Assembly (NCBI RefSeq): GCF_026870175.2
Contig: NZ_CP113977.2
Coordinates: forward strand, 620,001-684,000
Direction: 5' to 3'
From: Flavobacterium aestivum
GTDB taxonomy: Bacteria > Bacteroidota > Bacteroidia > Flavobacteriales > Flavobacteriaceae
DNA: 64,000 nucleotides
In this document: positions 8,117-17,300 of the stretch, piece after piece
Layout of the letters: each line of letters begins with the position of its first letter
How positions within the stretch are numbered: position 1 is the stretch's first letter
Notes under the pieces: model-generated
What the model was told of the DNA's origin: nothing
The model's database searches: none
What the model saw: only the letters and a program-made list of their open reading frames with translations
Program-made: the position numbers and the translations under genes

Positions 8117-10177
8117 ATGATACAGAATCCAAAAAGATATACCATTACAGCGGCATTGCCATATACGAATGGACCTATACATATTGGGCATTTGGCGGGG
8201 GTTTACGTGCCTTCAGACATTTATTCTCGTTATTTGCGTTTGCAGGGAAAAGACGTTTTATTTGTTTGCGGAAGCGATGAACATGGCGTTGCAATTTCGA
8301 TGAAAGCCAAAAAAGAAGGCATTACGCCACAAGAAGTAATTGACAAATATGATGGAATCATCAGTAAATCATTCTCTGATTTTGGTATTTCATTTGACAA
8401 TTACTCAAGAACTTCGGCAAAAATTCATCATGACACCGCTTCGGAATTTTTTAGAAAACTGTACGACAAAGGTGATTTTATTGAAGAAATAACAGAGCAA
8501 TTATATGATGCCAAAGCCAATCAATTTTTGGCAGACCGTTTTGTAATCGGAACTTGTCCAAAATGTGGTAATGAAGAAGCTTATGGAGACCAATGCGAAA
8601 AATGTGGTTCTACGCTAAATGCAACCGATTTAATTAACCCAAAATCGACCATTACGGGAGAAACTCCTGTTCTGAAATCAACTAAACACTGGTTTTTACC
8701 TTTGGATCGTTATTCGGAATTCCTGAATGAATGGATTCTTGTTGGTCACAAAAACGACTGGAAACCGAATGTTTACGGACAAGTAAAATCTTGGATCGAT
8801 GGCGGACTAGAGCCACGTGCAGTAACCCGTGATCTTGATTGGGGAATTGATGTTCCGGTAGAAGGAGCCGAAGGAAAAAAATTATATGTGTGGTTTGATG
8901 CACCAATTGGTTACATCTCGTCTACCAAAGAGTGGGCACAACGCGAAGGAAAAGAGTGGGAACCATACTGGAAAGATCAAGATACAAAGTTGGTACACTT
9001 CATTGGGAAAGACAATATCGTTTTTCACTGTGTGATTTTCCCAGCTATGCTAAAAGCCGAAGGAAGTTACATTTTACCAGATAATGTTCCTGCAAATGAG
9101 TTCTTGAATTTAGAAGGAAACAAATTATCTACTTCTAAAAACTGGGCGGTTTGGTTGCACGAATACTTGGAAGAATTCCCGAACCAACAAGATGTTTTAC
9201 GTTATGCCTTAACATCAAACGCACCCGAAACCAAAGACAATGATTTTACCTGGAAAGATTTTCAGGCAAGAAACAACAATGAATTGGTTGCGATTTATGG
9301 AAACTTCATTAATCGTGTAGTGGTGTTGACCAATAAATACTACAATGGAATTGTACCTCAACCAAATGAATTATCTGAAGTTGATGAACAAACCTTGACA
9401 GAATTAAAAGCGTATCCAGCCGTAATCTCTAGTTCATTAGAAAGATACCGATTCAGAGAAGCTTTGGGCGAGATGATGAATGTAGCCAGACTTGGAAACA
9501 AATATTTGGCAGACGAAGAGCCTTGGAAAATGGTTAAAACTGATCCAGACCGTGTACAAACTCAAATGTATGTTGCCTTGCAAATTGCTGCTGCTTTAAG
9601 TTCGCTTTGTGAGCCTTTCTTACCATTTACAGCTGCAAAATTATCTCGAATCTTAAAGATAGAAACACCAATTAATTGGAAAACTATAACCGATAATTCT
9701 GATTTGCTTCCTGCTGGTCACCAAATCGGAGAAGCAGAATTACTTTTCGCTAAAATTGAAGACGAGGAAATTCAAAAACAAATAGACAAGCTAGAAGCTA
9801 CTAAATCTGCCAACAAAGCCGAAAATAAAGTAGCTGAACCGCAGAAAGACTTAATCCAGTTTGAAGATTTTGCTAAAATGGATATCCGTGTAGGAACTAT
9901 TCTGGAAGCCGAAAAAATGCCAAAAGCCAACAAACTTTTGATTTTGAAAGTAGATACCGGAATTGATGTTCGTACCATAGTTTCCGGAATTGCTGAGAGT
10001 TTTAAACCCGAAGACATTATTGGAAAACGAGTAACAGTTCTTATAAATCTAGCGCCAAGAAGCCTTCGTGGTGTAGAAAGTCAAGGAATGATCTTGATGA
10101 CTACCAATGCCGAAGGAAAATTGGTTTTCGTAAATCCTGATGCAGATGGCGTTGGGAATGGAGAAACAATAAATTAA
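8117..10177 (+). CDS. metG: Methionine--tRNA ligase with C-terminal tRNA-binding domain
   Basis: Class I synthetase that charges tRNA-Met. The HIGH signature (HIGH, residues 22-25) lies in [14 protein letters not shown], and the second signature is the KMSKS equivalent KLSTS near residue 336. A zinc-binding insertion near residues 145-165 has two CxxC pairs (CPKCG, CEKCG). The anticodon domain follows, and residues from about 580 to 686 form the OB-fold EMAP/Arc1-like domain ([12 protein letters not shown]...) that dimerises MetRS and improves tRNA binding. At 686 residues it is full length for this two-domain form. The membrane-protein gene downstream starts 17 bases later and may be cotranscribed. 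Confidence 0.97.
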   Translation: MIQNPKRYTITAALPYTNGPIHIGHLAGVYVPSDIYSRYLRLQGKDVLFVCGSDEHGVAISMKAKKEGITPQEVIDKYDGIISKSFSDFGISFDNYSRTSAKIHHDTASEFFRKLYDKGDFIEEITEQLYDAKANQFLADRFVIGTCPKCGNEEAYGDQCEKCGSTLNATDLINPKSTITGETPVLKSTKHWFLPLDRYSEFLNEWILVGHKNDWKPNVYGQVKSWIDGGLEPRAVTRDLDWGIDVPVEGAEGKKLYVWFDAPIGYISSTKEWAQREGKEWEPYWKDQDTKLVHFIGKDNIVFHCVIFPAMLKAEGSYILPDNVPANEFLNLEGNKLSTSKNWAVWLHEYLEEFPNQQDVLRYALTSNAPETKDNDFTWKDFQARNNNELVAIYGNFINRVVVLTNKYYNGIVPQPNELSEVDEQTLTELKAYPAVISSSLERYRFREALGEMMNVARLGNKYLADEEPWKMVKTDPDRVQTQMYVALQIAAALSSLCEPFLPFTAAKLSRILKIETPINWKTITDNSDLLPAGHQIGEAELLFAKIEDEEIQKQIDKLEATKSANKAENKVAEPQKDLIQFEDFAKMDIRVGTILEAEKMPKANKLLILKVDTGIDVRTIVSGIAESFKPEDIIGKRVTVLINLAPRSLRGVESQGMILMTTNAEGKLVFVNPDADGVGNGETIN

Positions 10178-10194
10178 TTTAAATTGGGATAAAA

Positions 10195-10665
10195 ATGTTT
10201 AAGAAATTATCTATAATAACATTTTTATCCTGGTTTTTTGCTTTAGCAATCTGGCAAACAATTTTCAATTCGCACCCTGTATTGTCTGAGATCTTATGGG
10301 AGATTCATACCATTTTTTCAAGTGTAATCTTGTTTTTCATTTTATTGAATCTATTTGGAAATGAACATATATTAGACTTAATAAAATTTACTTTTAGAAT
10401 TGTTTTTAAAGTCTGGATTATAATATTCATAGCATTCTCAATGCACAAATCCTTCGATCAAAAAGCTTTTATATTAACCGCTACATTTGTTTTCGGATAT
10501 TTAGAAGGGCTAATTGATATTAATTCCTGGCTAAAAAACACTTCATTAAAGATCCCATTATTAAACAACACAAAATACAATAAAATGATGGTCAGCATTA
10601 TTTTTATTTCAATGATTCATATATTTTGTGCTTTTATTGCCTTAGTTTTTTTTAATATTGAATAA
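10195..10665 (+). CDS. Hypothetical integral membrane protein
   Basis: A 156-residue hydrophobic protein with about five membrane segments (near residues 5-25, 35-55, 63-82, 92-108 and 130-152) joined by short loops. There is no recognisable motif. It follows metG by 17 bases and the following HAD gene starts 10 bases after it, so the three may share a transcript, but nothing in the sequence links their functions. Confidence 0.6.
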   Translation: MFKKLSIITFLSWFFALAIWQTIFNSHPVLSEILWEIHTIFSSVILFFILLNLFGNEHILDLIKFTFRIVFKVWIIIFIAFSMHKSFDQKAFILTATFVFGYLEGLIDINSWLKNTSLKIPLLNNTKYNKMMVSIIFISMIHIFCAFIALVFFNIE

Positions 10666-10675
10666 AGAATACCCT

Positions 10676-11359
10676 ATGAATCTAAAAGTAATTGCCTTCG
10701 ATGCTGATGATACCTTATGGATCAACGAAACCTATTTTGATGAAACCGAAAAAAAATTCTGTGGTTTGATGGAAGATTATCTTTCCCATCAAGGAATTTC
10801 ACAAGAGCTTTTCAAAGTAGAAATAGACAATCTCAAATTGTATGGTTATGGTATCAAGGGCTATATCCTTTCAATGATAGAAGCGGCGATGACAATCTCA
10901 AACAATACGATTCCTGTTGAAATTATTGAGAAAATCATTCAATACGGGAAAGAATTACTCGAAAAACCAATCGTATTATTAGATGGAGTCGAAGAAACAT
11001 TGGAATCATTATATGGAAAATATAAATTGGTGGTTGCCACCAAAGGAGATTTACTGGACCAACGCAGAAAATTACACAATTCAGGTTTAGGGCACTATTT
11101 TCACCATATCGAAGTAATGTCAGACAAACAAGAAGTTGATTATTCAGATTTGATCAAACGTTTAGAGATACAACCTGAGGAGTTTTTTATGATTGGCAAT
11201 TCCTTAAAATCGGATGTACTACCCGTTTTGGCCATTGGCGGACATGCCGTTCACATCCCTTTTCACACCACATGGGCACATGAAAAGATAGACCATAAAG
11301 TTGAGCACAAAAATTTCAGGGCATTTGAAAAAATAACTGAAATTTTAACGCTATTGTAA
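10676..11359 (+). CDS. HAD family hydrolase
   Basis: The protein has 227 residues from the ATG at 10676; an in-frame TTG at 10658 overlaps the previous gene and is rejected. Motif I is DADDTLW, with the nucleophile and acid Asp pair; motif II is the Thr in VVATKGD; the motif III Lys lies near KQEVDYSDL; motif IV is FFMIGNSLKSDV. The cap between motifs I and II is alpha-helical (C1 type). This is the pattern of small-molecule phosphatases such as phosphoglycolate-phosphatase-like or YjjG-like enzymes. The exact substrate cannot be told. Confidence 0.85.
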   Translation: MNLKVIAFDADDTLWINETYFDETEKKFCGLMEDYLSHQGISQELFKVEIDNLKLYGYGIKGYILSMIEAAMTISNNTIPVEIIEKIIQYGKELLEKPIVLLDGVEETLESLYGKYKLVVATKGDLLDQRRKLHNSGLGHYFHHIEVMSDKQEVDYSDLIKRLEIQPEEFFMIGNSLKSDVLPVLAIGGHAVHIPFHTTWAHEKIDHKVEHKNFRAFEKITEILTLL

Positions 11360-11387
11360 CTATAAAAACCCATTTTAAAAACAAACT

Positions 11388-11434
11388 GACCTAGCTAAAA
11401 TGCTTTTTATTTAGTATTTTAGCTAGGTTTTTAT
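11388..11434 (+). terminator. Rho-independent terminator
   Basis: Arms ACCTAGCTAAAAT and ATTTTAGCTAGGT enclose an AT-rich loop and are followed by T-rich sequence, 29 bases after the HAD gene. Confidence 0.75.
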
Positions 11435-11501
11435 TCTTAGCGCTCTTCACCAAAAAAGTTTCCGTTACAGTAGCATTTTGACGACAAAAAATACTAATAC
11501 T

Positions 11502-12131
11502 ATGAAAAAGCTTTTAGACTTAGACAATTGGAATCGAAAAGAACATTTCCTTTTCTTCAAACAAATGCAAGAACCTTTCTTTGGAGTAACAGTTAATATC
11601 GATTGCACCAAAGCGTATGAAACTTCCAAAACTCTTGGCACTACTTTTTTCATTTATTATTTTCACAAAACTCTGGTAGCGGTCAATGCTATTACAAATT
11701 TCAAATACCGCATAGAGAATACCCATATTTACATATACGACCAGATTGACGGATCTGCAACGATAAGCCGTTCCGATGGTACTTTTGGATTTTCATTAAT
11801 AGAATACCATCCCGATTATACTGTTTTTGAACACAACGCAATAGTCGAAATCGAGCGCATTCAAAACACAACGGGTTTATTTACCAGAGAATTTAAAGAC
11901 GATAACCTCATTCATTTTTCGGCAATTCCCTGGCTAAATTTCACCTCGCTCTCACACGCTCGTAATATGACCTTTCCTGATAGTTGTCCTAAAATTTCTT
12001 TTGGTAAGATGATGGTTTCCGAAGATGGCAAAAGAACCATGCCAATGTCAATTCATGTACATCACGGATTGATGGATGCCATGCATGTAGGACAAATGGT
12101 AGATTATTTTCAGGAAATAATGAATCAATAA
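11502..12131 (+). CDS. Chloramphenicol acetyltransferase-like acyltransferase (CatA fold)
   Basis: The protein is 209 residues from the ATG at 11502 and matches the type A CAT fold across its length: N-terminal NWNRKEHFLFF, central IENTHIYIYDQIDGS and SFGKM, and a C-terminal catalytic region. The canonical HHxxxDGFH is HHGLMDAMH here. The catalytic His and the structural Asp are kept, but the Gly after Asp is Ala. Many genomic CAT-like proteins do not acetylate chloramphenicol, so resistance should not be assumed. The gene stands alone. Confidence 0.8.
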   Translation: MKKLLDLDNWNRKEHFLFFKQMQEPFFGVTVNIDCTKAYETSKTLGTTFFIYYFHKTLVAVNAITNFKYRIENTHIYIYDQIDGSATISRSDGTFGFSLIEYHPDYTVFEHNAIVEIERIQNTTGLFTREFKDDNLIHFSAIPWLNFTSLSHARNMTFPDSCPKISFGKMMVSEDGKRTMPMSIHVHHGLMDAMHVGQMVDYFQEIMNQ

Positions 12132-12208
12132 ACACAATTGATATAAAATGGAAATCGTATTTTTGGGTTCATTATAACCCAATTTACTTAGTCCATAAGC
12201 ATAAAATC

Positions 12209-13621
12209 ATGAGAAAATTAATCACTTTTTTGATTCTAATCCATAGTTCCCTACTCTTAAGCCAAACGCTATTGACTAGTTATCCTTTAGAACTAAAAAA
12301 ATCAAAAGAATACAGACAAATTGTAAATGCCGAAAATACCATTACCCATGATGTATTTGTATTTGCTACAGACAAAGAAAATCTCACGATTCTAAAATAC
12401 AATAGTGCCTTATTCCTATCCGCACAACATACACAAGTACGACCTGATTTAACATACAAGCTGTTGGTAGGATATAGTTTTAATGACGATGGAAACCCAA
12501 CCCTTTATTGGTCTTCCGAAGATTTAAAAAAAATTATAGCCGTTCAATATGATTTAAACACAAAAATTTCTACAACTCTTAATTACGATTTACCATTATC
12601 AAATGAGTCAATTGTAACCACATTTCAAGAGAGCAATAATTTTTATATACTAACAAGAAAAGATGAAGAACAAAAACTGGTTCTTTATATTTTCAAAAAC
12701 GGCAAAAAAGAAGAAAAAACATTGGATTTCTCTTCTTTTAAATTCCAAAACAGAAATGCTAAACCATTAACTCTAACTCAAATTCTTGAAGTTTGTCCTG
12801 TCGAAAAAATAGAGCCTAATCAGTTCAATCCGTTATTCAAAGGCACACAAAAAACAAAAATGTATGTCTTGAGAAATCGCATATTACTCACTCTAGATCA
12901 TAATTTTAATGAAACTCAGGCATTCGATATTGACTTAAACACCTTTGAAATCCAAGAAAAAAAATTTACACAACCCACACCAAAAAGAGCAGTAGGATTG
13001 GCTAATTCTTTTTACCATGAAAATAAAATATACCAATTCAACACTAATGAGGATGAGTTATTATTTGAAATAAAAGACTATAAATCGAATGAAATAATCA
13101 AAACCATTCAGGTTCCAAAAACAGATACTATTTCCTTCAAGAGTTCTCCTTTATTAATTCAAATTGATGGTCAAAGATCAAAAGAAATAAAAAATACCGC
13201 TAAGTTTCTGCAACGTTTATTGTTTCTGAATACAGGATTAACAGTTTATAAGACGCCTAAAAGCATTTTGATTACATTAGGAGGCACAAGTGACCCCCAA
13301 ACCAATTATGTTGACCTTTCCACAAGAATAAGTGCTGCAGTCGAAGCGAATTTTACTGACATTGCCTATGATTTGCTAAACAATGTAGGTCCAACAACTG
13401 TTTATTTTGAAAGTGTATTTGATAAAAAACTACAACAAACCAAAAAAGAGCAAGAACCACTTGCTATAGATTTTATTTCTCGTTTTAAAAACGAGCATTC
13501 CGAGATAAATTTAGAAAGTACCATCCGATTCAAAAACTACTATATTTTTGGGTATTATGATGTTTATGCCAAACAATATATTATGCGCAAATTTACTGAC
13601 GGATTTGATCTTCCTTTTTAA
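12209..13621 (+). CDS. Hypothetical secreted or periplasmic protein
   Basis: A 470-residue protein with a signal peptide (MRKLITFLILIHSSLLLSQ). The mature part has repeated short strands separated by Lys/Asp/Asn turns (for example VFVFATDKENLTILKYN and KIYQFNTNEDELLFEIKDY), which suggests a beta-propeller-like or other all-beta fold, but no named domain is recognisable. There is no sorting domain. Upstream and downstream gaps suggest a single-gene unit. Proteins of this style are widespread unknowns in Flavobacterium. Confidence 0.6.
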   Translation: MRKLITFLILIHSSLLLSQTLLTSYPLELKKSKEYRQIVNAENTITHDVFVFATDKENLTILKYNSALFLSAQHTQVRPDLTYKLLVGYSFNDDGNPTLYWSSEDLKKIIAVQYDLNTKISTTLNYDLPLSNESIVTTFQESNNFYILTRKDEEQKLVLYIFKNGKKEEKTLDFSSFKFQNRNAKPLTLTQILEVCPVEKIEPNQFNPLFKGTQKTKMYVLRNRILLTLDHNFNETQAFDIDLNTFEIQEKKFTQPTPKRAVGLANSFYHENKIYQFNTNEDELLFEIKDYKSNEIIKTIQVPKTDTISFKSSPLLIQIDGQRSKEIKNTAKFLQRLLFLNTGLTVYKTPKSILITLGGTSDPQTNYVDLSTRISAAVEANFTDIAYDLLNNVGPTTVYFESVFDKKLQQTKKEQEPLAIDFISRFKNEHSEINLESTIRFKNYYIFGYYDVYAKQYIMRKFTDGFDLPF

Positions 13622-13742
13622 CACAAAATCAGCTTTATGACTCCAAATGTCTCATAAAGTAGTATAATTTCAGAATAGCTTTTATCCTAAAAAAAGATTT
13701 TCGTGAGTAATTTTTTTTTAACTTTACTGAAAACTAAAGATT

Positions 13743-14258
13743 ATGCTATCAAAAAACATTGAAACTGCGTTAAACAAACAAATCCGTATAGAAGCTGAAT
13801 CCTCTCAAACCTATTTATCGATGGCTTGTTGGGCTGAAGTGAACGGATTAGAGGGAATCGCTCAATTTATGTACGCTCAATCAGATGAGGAGCGTTTGCA
13901 CATGCTCAAATTAATCAAATATGTAAACGAACGTGGTGGTCATTCTCAAGTTACCGACTTGAAAGCTCCAAAAACAACATACGAAACTTTCAAAGGAATG
14001 TTTGAAGAATTATACAAACACGAAGTTTTTGTTTCGCAATCGATTAATGAATTAGTACATATTACGTTTGAAGAAAAAGATTATGCCACTCATAATTTCT
14101 TGCAATGGTATGTAGCTGAACAAATTGAAGAAGAAGCTACTGCCAAATCAATTTTAGACAAAATCAACTTGATTGGTGATGACAAAGGCGGATTGTATCT
14201 TTTTGATCGAGACATTCAGCAAATCGCACCTAACAATACTGCTACTACAGCCAAATAA
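13743..14258 (+). CDS. ftnA: Ferritin, non-haem iron storage
   Basis: Cytosolic ferritin of 171 residues, the usual bacterial length. The four-helix bundle carries the diiron ferroxidase residues: Glu in IRIEAESSQTY, the EERLH pair near residues 49-53, and a later Glu in VAEQIEEEATA. It would oxidise ferrous iron and store it as mineral in a 24-mer shell, buffering iron brought in by FeoAB, which is encoded 13 kb away. The haem-binding Met of bacterioferritin is not evident. The upstream TAACTTTA resembles a -7 box with one mismatch. It is followed by a strong terminator. Confidence 0.93.
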   Translation: MLSKNIETALNKQIRIEAESSQTYLSMACWAEVNGLEGIAQFMYAQSDEERLHMLKLIKYVNERGGHSQVTDLKAPKTTYETFKGMFEELYKHEVFVSQSINELVHITFEEKDYATHNFLQWYVAEQIEEEATAKSILDKINLIGDDKGGLYLFDRDIQQIAPNNTATTAK

Positions 14259-14280
14259 TTAAGACACTTCTTATAAATAA

Positions 14281-14320
14281 ATCCTCAAATTGTTTTAGTC
14301 ACAATTTGAGGATTTTTTTT
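14281..14320 (+). terminator. Rho-independent terminator of ferritin gene
   Basis: ATCCTCAAATTG and CAATTTGAGGAT arms are followed by eight T residues. Confidence 0.9.
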
Positions 14321-14365
14321 GCTTCAAAAAACGTTAAATTTTATTTAGAATAGATAAAAATAACA

Positions 14366-14373
14366 TACATTTG
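14366..14373 (+). promoter_or_regulatory. Promoter of the small Cys-rich protein gene, -7 box TACATTTG
   Basis: TACATTTG matches TAnnTTTG, 24 bases before the inferred TTG start at 14398. It supports an independent small gene here. Confidence 0.55.
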
Positions 14374-14397
14374 CCCTAGTATTTAACACTTTACACA

Positions 14398-14568
14398 TTG
14401 AGCAAGAAAGAAAAAGAGAAAAAGAAGAAAAAGGATAAAAAAAAAGAAATCCTTAAAAAGATAAAAGTGGCGGAAAACTGCAAATCTAGTTGTTGTGAAA
14501 AATACAAAAAAGGTGAAAAAAAGCGTTGCAGTCGTTGTCCAATGTTTGATTTACTAAGAAAACATTAG
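14398..14568 (+). CDS. Small Lys- and Cys-rich protein, 56 residues
   Basis: The frame begins at a TTG (MSKKEKEKKKKKDK...) and ends at a TAG at 14568. The N-terminal half is almost entirely Lys, Glu and Asp; the C-terminal half has five Cys in the pattern CxxxCC...CxxCPMF, which could bind zinc or an iron-sulfur cluster. It has its own promoter box and a good terminator, and codons continue normally through the Cys-rich part. I recognise the general type as a conserved unannotated small Bacteroidota protein, with no known function. Confidence 0.6.
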   Translation: MSKKEKEKKKKKDKKKEILKKIKVAENCKSSCCEKYKKGEKKRCSRCPMFDLLRKH

Positions 14569-14659
14569 TATTGTAAGCAGTTAGAATTGCTTATATTAAT
14601 ATTTTTAATTCCCTGTTGGTTTGTAATGAACCATTCGTAATAGTTAATTTATATTATTG

Positions 14660-14693
14660 AAAAAGAGTTCCGTAATCACGGAACTCTTTTTTT
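14660..14693. terminator. Bidirectional rho-independent terminator
   Basis: AAAAGAGTTCCG and CGGAACTCTTTT arms around TAATCA have a T-run on the plus strand and A-run on the other side. It lies between the small Cys-rich gene and the convergent ssb. Confidence 0.85.
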
Positions 14694-14760
14694 ATGGCTT
14701 AATTATTTTGATTCTCCAGATTGGGTTTCTTTCAAATTTAAAAAAGATACAATCAGCTGC

Positions 14761-15084
14761 TTACTTCCCAAACAACGTAATTTCGTTTGCTAGCACTTCG
14801 GTTATATAACGTTTATACCCGTTCTTATCTTCATAGCTTCTGTGAGTCAGTTTACCATCTATCCCAATTTGTTTCCCTTTAGTAACAAACTTCTCTATGA
14901 TTTCTGCGGTTTTTCCCCAAGCCACAACGGTGTGCCATTCAGTTTGGTCTATTCGCTCACCTTTGTCGTTTTTGTAGCTGTCGTTGGTGGCAATAGCTAA
15001 ATTAGCTACCTTTCTTCCTCCGTCCAAAGTTTTAACTATTGGATCATTTCCTGCGTTTCCGATTAATTGTACTCTGTTTTTCAT
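14761..15084 (-). CDS. ssb: Short single-stranded DNA-binding protein
   Basis: A 107-residue protein that is essentially just the OB-fold of SSB: MKNRVQLIGNAGNDP, VANLAIATNDSYKN, TEWHTVVAWGKTAE and GKLTHRSYEDKNG are family motifs. It stops straight after the fold (EITLFGK) and lacks both the flexible linker and the acidic C-terminal tip (DDDIPF type) by which normal SSB recruits partner proteins. It is therefore likely a second, specialised SSB rather than the replication one. It is transcribed alone from a good promoter with an unusual repeat-rich region upstream. Confidence 0.92.
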   Translation of the reverse strand: MKNRVQLIGNAGNDPIVKTLDGGRKVANLAIATNDSYKNDKGERIDQTEWHTVVAWGKTAEIIEKFVTKGKQIGIDGKLTHRSYEDKNGYKRYITEVLANEITLFGK

Positions 15085-15130
15085 GGCGTGTAAAATTTAA
15101 ATGTTAGTGTGTATATGTTATTGTTGAAAT

Positions 15131-15163
15131 CAAAATTACATTGTTTCATTTCGACTTGGCAAA
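15131..15163 (-). promoter_or_regulatory. ssb promoter, TTG-N21-TAATTTTG
   Basis: On the minus strand TTG (15162-15160), 21 bases, then TAATTTTG (15138-15131) match the Bacteroidota promoter consensus. The leader would be about 40-45 bases. Confidence 0.7.
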
Positions 15164-15184
15164 GATGCGACAGCTTGCAAAACT

Positions 15185-15242
15185 TATTCGGTTACTAACT
15201 GTTTACTTTCGGTTGTAATTGTTTGTAAACGTTTGTAACCGG
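15185..15242. repeat. Cluster of GTTTGTAA-like and GGTTAC repeats upstream of ssb
   Basis: Within 58 bases lie GGTTAC, GTTTAC, GGTTGTAA, GTTTGTAAAC and GTTTGTAACC, with the first and last words forming an inverted pair (GGTTAC ... GTAACC). The spacing between successive words is about 10-11 bases, one helical turn. It lies just upstream of the ssb promoter and between divergent genes, so it may be an operator cluster. No regulator is identified. Confidence 0.4.
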
Positions 15243-15323
15243 AATTTTCTGAGCATATATAAGACTTTAGCCTATACATCATTCAAAATATAAAAATAAA
15301 TTTCAAGAAAATACTATATTGTA

Positions 15324-15355
15324 TTGCATAGTAATATTAATAAGATATATCTTTG
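15324..15355 (+). promoter_or_regulatory. Promoter TTG-N21-TATCTTTG for the serine hydrolase gene
   Basis: TTG at 15324-15326 and TATCTTTG at 15348-15355 with a 21-base spacer fit the Bacteroidota consensus. This shows that the TTG at 15324 is a promoter element, not a start codon. Confidence 0.7.
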
Positions 15356-15374
15356 TAATAAAAGCTATACGATT

Positions 15375-16445
15375 ATGAAAAAATTATTCTTTTTATTCAT
15401 TGTTTTCTTTACAACTAATCTTTCATTTTCACAAAATATAGAAAGTAAGGTCGATAGTATAATTTTAAAAGAATTTAAGGATACAAATGGCCCTGGTGGA
15501 GTATTCTTAATTTCAAAAAAAGGCAAGCCTGTCTACAAAAAAGCTTTTGGTCTTGCTAATTTGGAATTAGATGTAAAGTTATTTCCAAAAGATGTTTTCC
15601 AAATTGGTTCAATGACGAAACAGTTTACGGCAATTGCAATTCTAATTTTAGAAGAACAGGGAAAACTAAGCGTAAATGATCCTATTTCTAAATTTATTCC
15701 AGACTATCCTAAAGGCAATTCGATCAAGATTCATCATTTATTAACCCATACATCTGGTATTAAAGATTTTACAAAAATGAAAACAATTTCTGAAATTGCC
15801 CAAAAAGAAATTGCTCCGAAAGAAATGGTAGATTTTTTCAAAAATGAACCTGTTGATTTTGCTCCCGGTGAAAAGTTTGAATATAATAATTCAGGATACG
15901 TTGCACTTGGCTATATCATAGAATTAGCATCTAAAGAGAAATACGAAGACTTTATCAAGAAAAACATTTTTGATAAAATAGGAATGAACGACTCTTACTA
16001 TGCGAGCGACAGAAAAATAATAGCAAATAGAGCCTATGGTTATCATAAAAAAAGCAATGGATATGTTAACAAAACAGTCATAAATTTTAGTGTTCCATTT
16101 TCCTCTGGTTCTTTAATGTCCACTTTGGATGATATGTTAAAATGGCAAAATGCTCTTAATCAAAATTTATTGTTACAACCAGCAAATCTTGAAAAGGCAT
16201 TTACGAAATACAGCCTCAATAATGGCGAAAAAATTGAATATGGATACGGATGGCATTTAAAAAACATCAATGGTGTACCTACTCGAGAACATGGCGGAAG
16301 TATTTTTGGTTTTAAATCTATGGCCGTTTACATTCCAGATGAAGATACTTATGTTTTAGGATTTAGCAATTGCGATTGTAATTCACCAACCCAAGTAACA
16401 AGAGATATAGCAAAATTGGTTATTGAAAACAAAAATCAAAAATAG
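15375..16445 (+). CDS. Secreted serine hydrolase of the class C beta-lactamase / PBP4 family
   Basis: From the ATG at 15375 the protein is 356 residues with a signal peptide (MKKLFFLFIVFFTTNLSFSQ). It has the three active-site motifs of the family: SMTK (SxxK, in QIGSMTKQFTA), YNN (YxN, in EYNNSGYVALG) and HGG (in EHGGSIFG). Such proteins act as D,D-peptidases, esterases or peptidases on the cell envelope and only sometimes as beta-lactamases. There is no sorting domain. The gene is monocistronic, with its promoter at 15324-15355. Confidence 0.85.
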   Translation: MKKLFFLFIVFFTTNLSFSQNIESKVDSIILKEFKDTNGPGGVFLISKKGKPVYKKAFGLANLELDVKLFPKDVFQIGSMTKQFTAIAILILEEQGKLSVNDPISKFIPDYPKGNSIKIHHLLTHTSGIKDFTKMKTISEIAQKEIAPKEMVDFFKNEPVDFAPGEKFEYNNSGYVALGYIIELASKEKYEDFIKKNIFDKIGMNDSYYASDRKIIANRAYGYHKKSNGYVNKTVINFSVPFSSGSLMSTLDDMLKWQNALNQNLLLQPANLEKAFTKYSLNNGEKIEYGYGWHLKNINGVPTREHGGSIFGFKSMAVYIPDEDTYVLGFSNCDCNSPTQVTRDIAKLVIENKNQK

Positions 16446-16688
16446 AATATCAAATAAAAACAATTTAATGGAACACTTTTTTAGGCTAAATTTAAACTCA
16501 AAATTGTCTATTTAACTTCTGCCCTAAAGAAAAGTATACAGGTAAAATTTTCCGACTACATGAAGCTCGGAAACCACACACAATTACTCATAACTACATC
16601 TATAACAAAACTTTATATCCTTACCCAAGGCAATTCAGAGATTAATTCATTAACTTAGTTAGAAATCTATTCAATTAAAACTAAAGTT

Positions 16689-17084
16689 ATGGAAACTAAA
16701 ATGATATGGGCAAACTTAGCTTCAACTGATTTACTAAAGACAGCTCAATTTTATACTGATTTAGGTTTTAAACAAAATTGTCAAATGACTGACGAATTGG
16801 TAAGTGTCATTTTTGCAGACAATAATTTTGTGATTAACTTTTTTTCAACCAAAAGGTTTGAAACTGCTTTGAAGGGTAAATCCATTAACACTAAAATCGA
16901 AAATGAAATTATCTTTTCTTTATCTGCTGACAGCAAAGAAGATGTAGATCTTTGGTTTGAAAAAGTTAAAAAAGCAGGTGGCAAAATTTTTTCAAATCCT
17001 GAAAAATTTGAGCAGGGCTATACTTTTGGTTTTGCGGATCCAGATGGTCATAAATTCAATTTTCTATATTGGCCAGGAATGTAA
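16689..17084 (+). CDS. VOC family protein (glyoxalase/bleomycin resistance fold)
   Basis: A 131-residue protein with the paired beta-alpha-beta-beta-beta modules of the vicinal oxygen chelate family: the N-terminal WANLASTDLLKTAQFYTDLGF and the C-terminal FGFADPDGHKFNFLYWPG. The GHKF His and other polar positions could bind a metal, but residues for a defined activity cannot be assigned. Small VOC proteins of this sort are common and mostly uncharacterised. Its neighbours on both sides are separated by more than 200 bases. Confidence 0.82.
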   Translation: METKMIWANLASTDLLKTAQFYTDLGFKQNCQMTDELVSVIFADNNFVINFFSTKRFETALKGKSINTKIENEIIFSLSADSKEDVDLWFEKVKKAGGKIFSNPEKFEQGYTFGFADPDGHKFNFLYWPGM

Positions 17085-17300
17085 TCTTCGTTTACCTCTA
17101 TAAGAGTGGTAAATGTTGTACAACAGTATTTATAAACTTATTTTTTAAAAGTCGAACCAATTTTTACCTCTTTTATAACGATATAAAGCTGATCTTTTTT
17201 GTTTATCCTTCTAATTTTTTTCGATAAAAAAGATTTTAAATTGTAAGAAAACAATTCCAGAACTAATTAGATTTGTTGCATTGTTTCAAACTTTATACTT

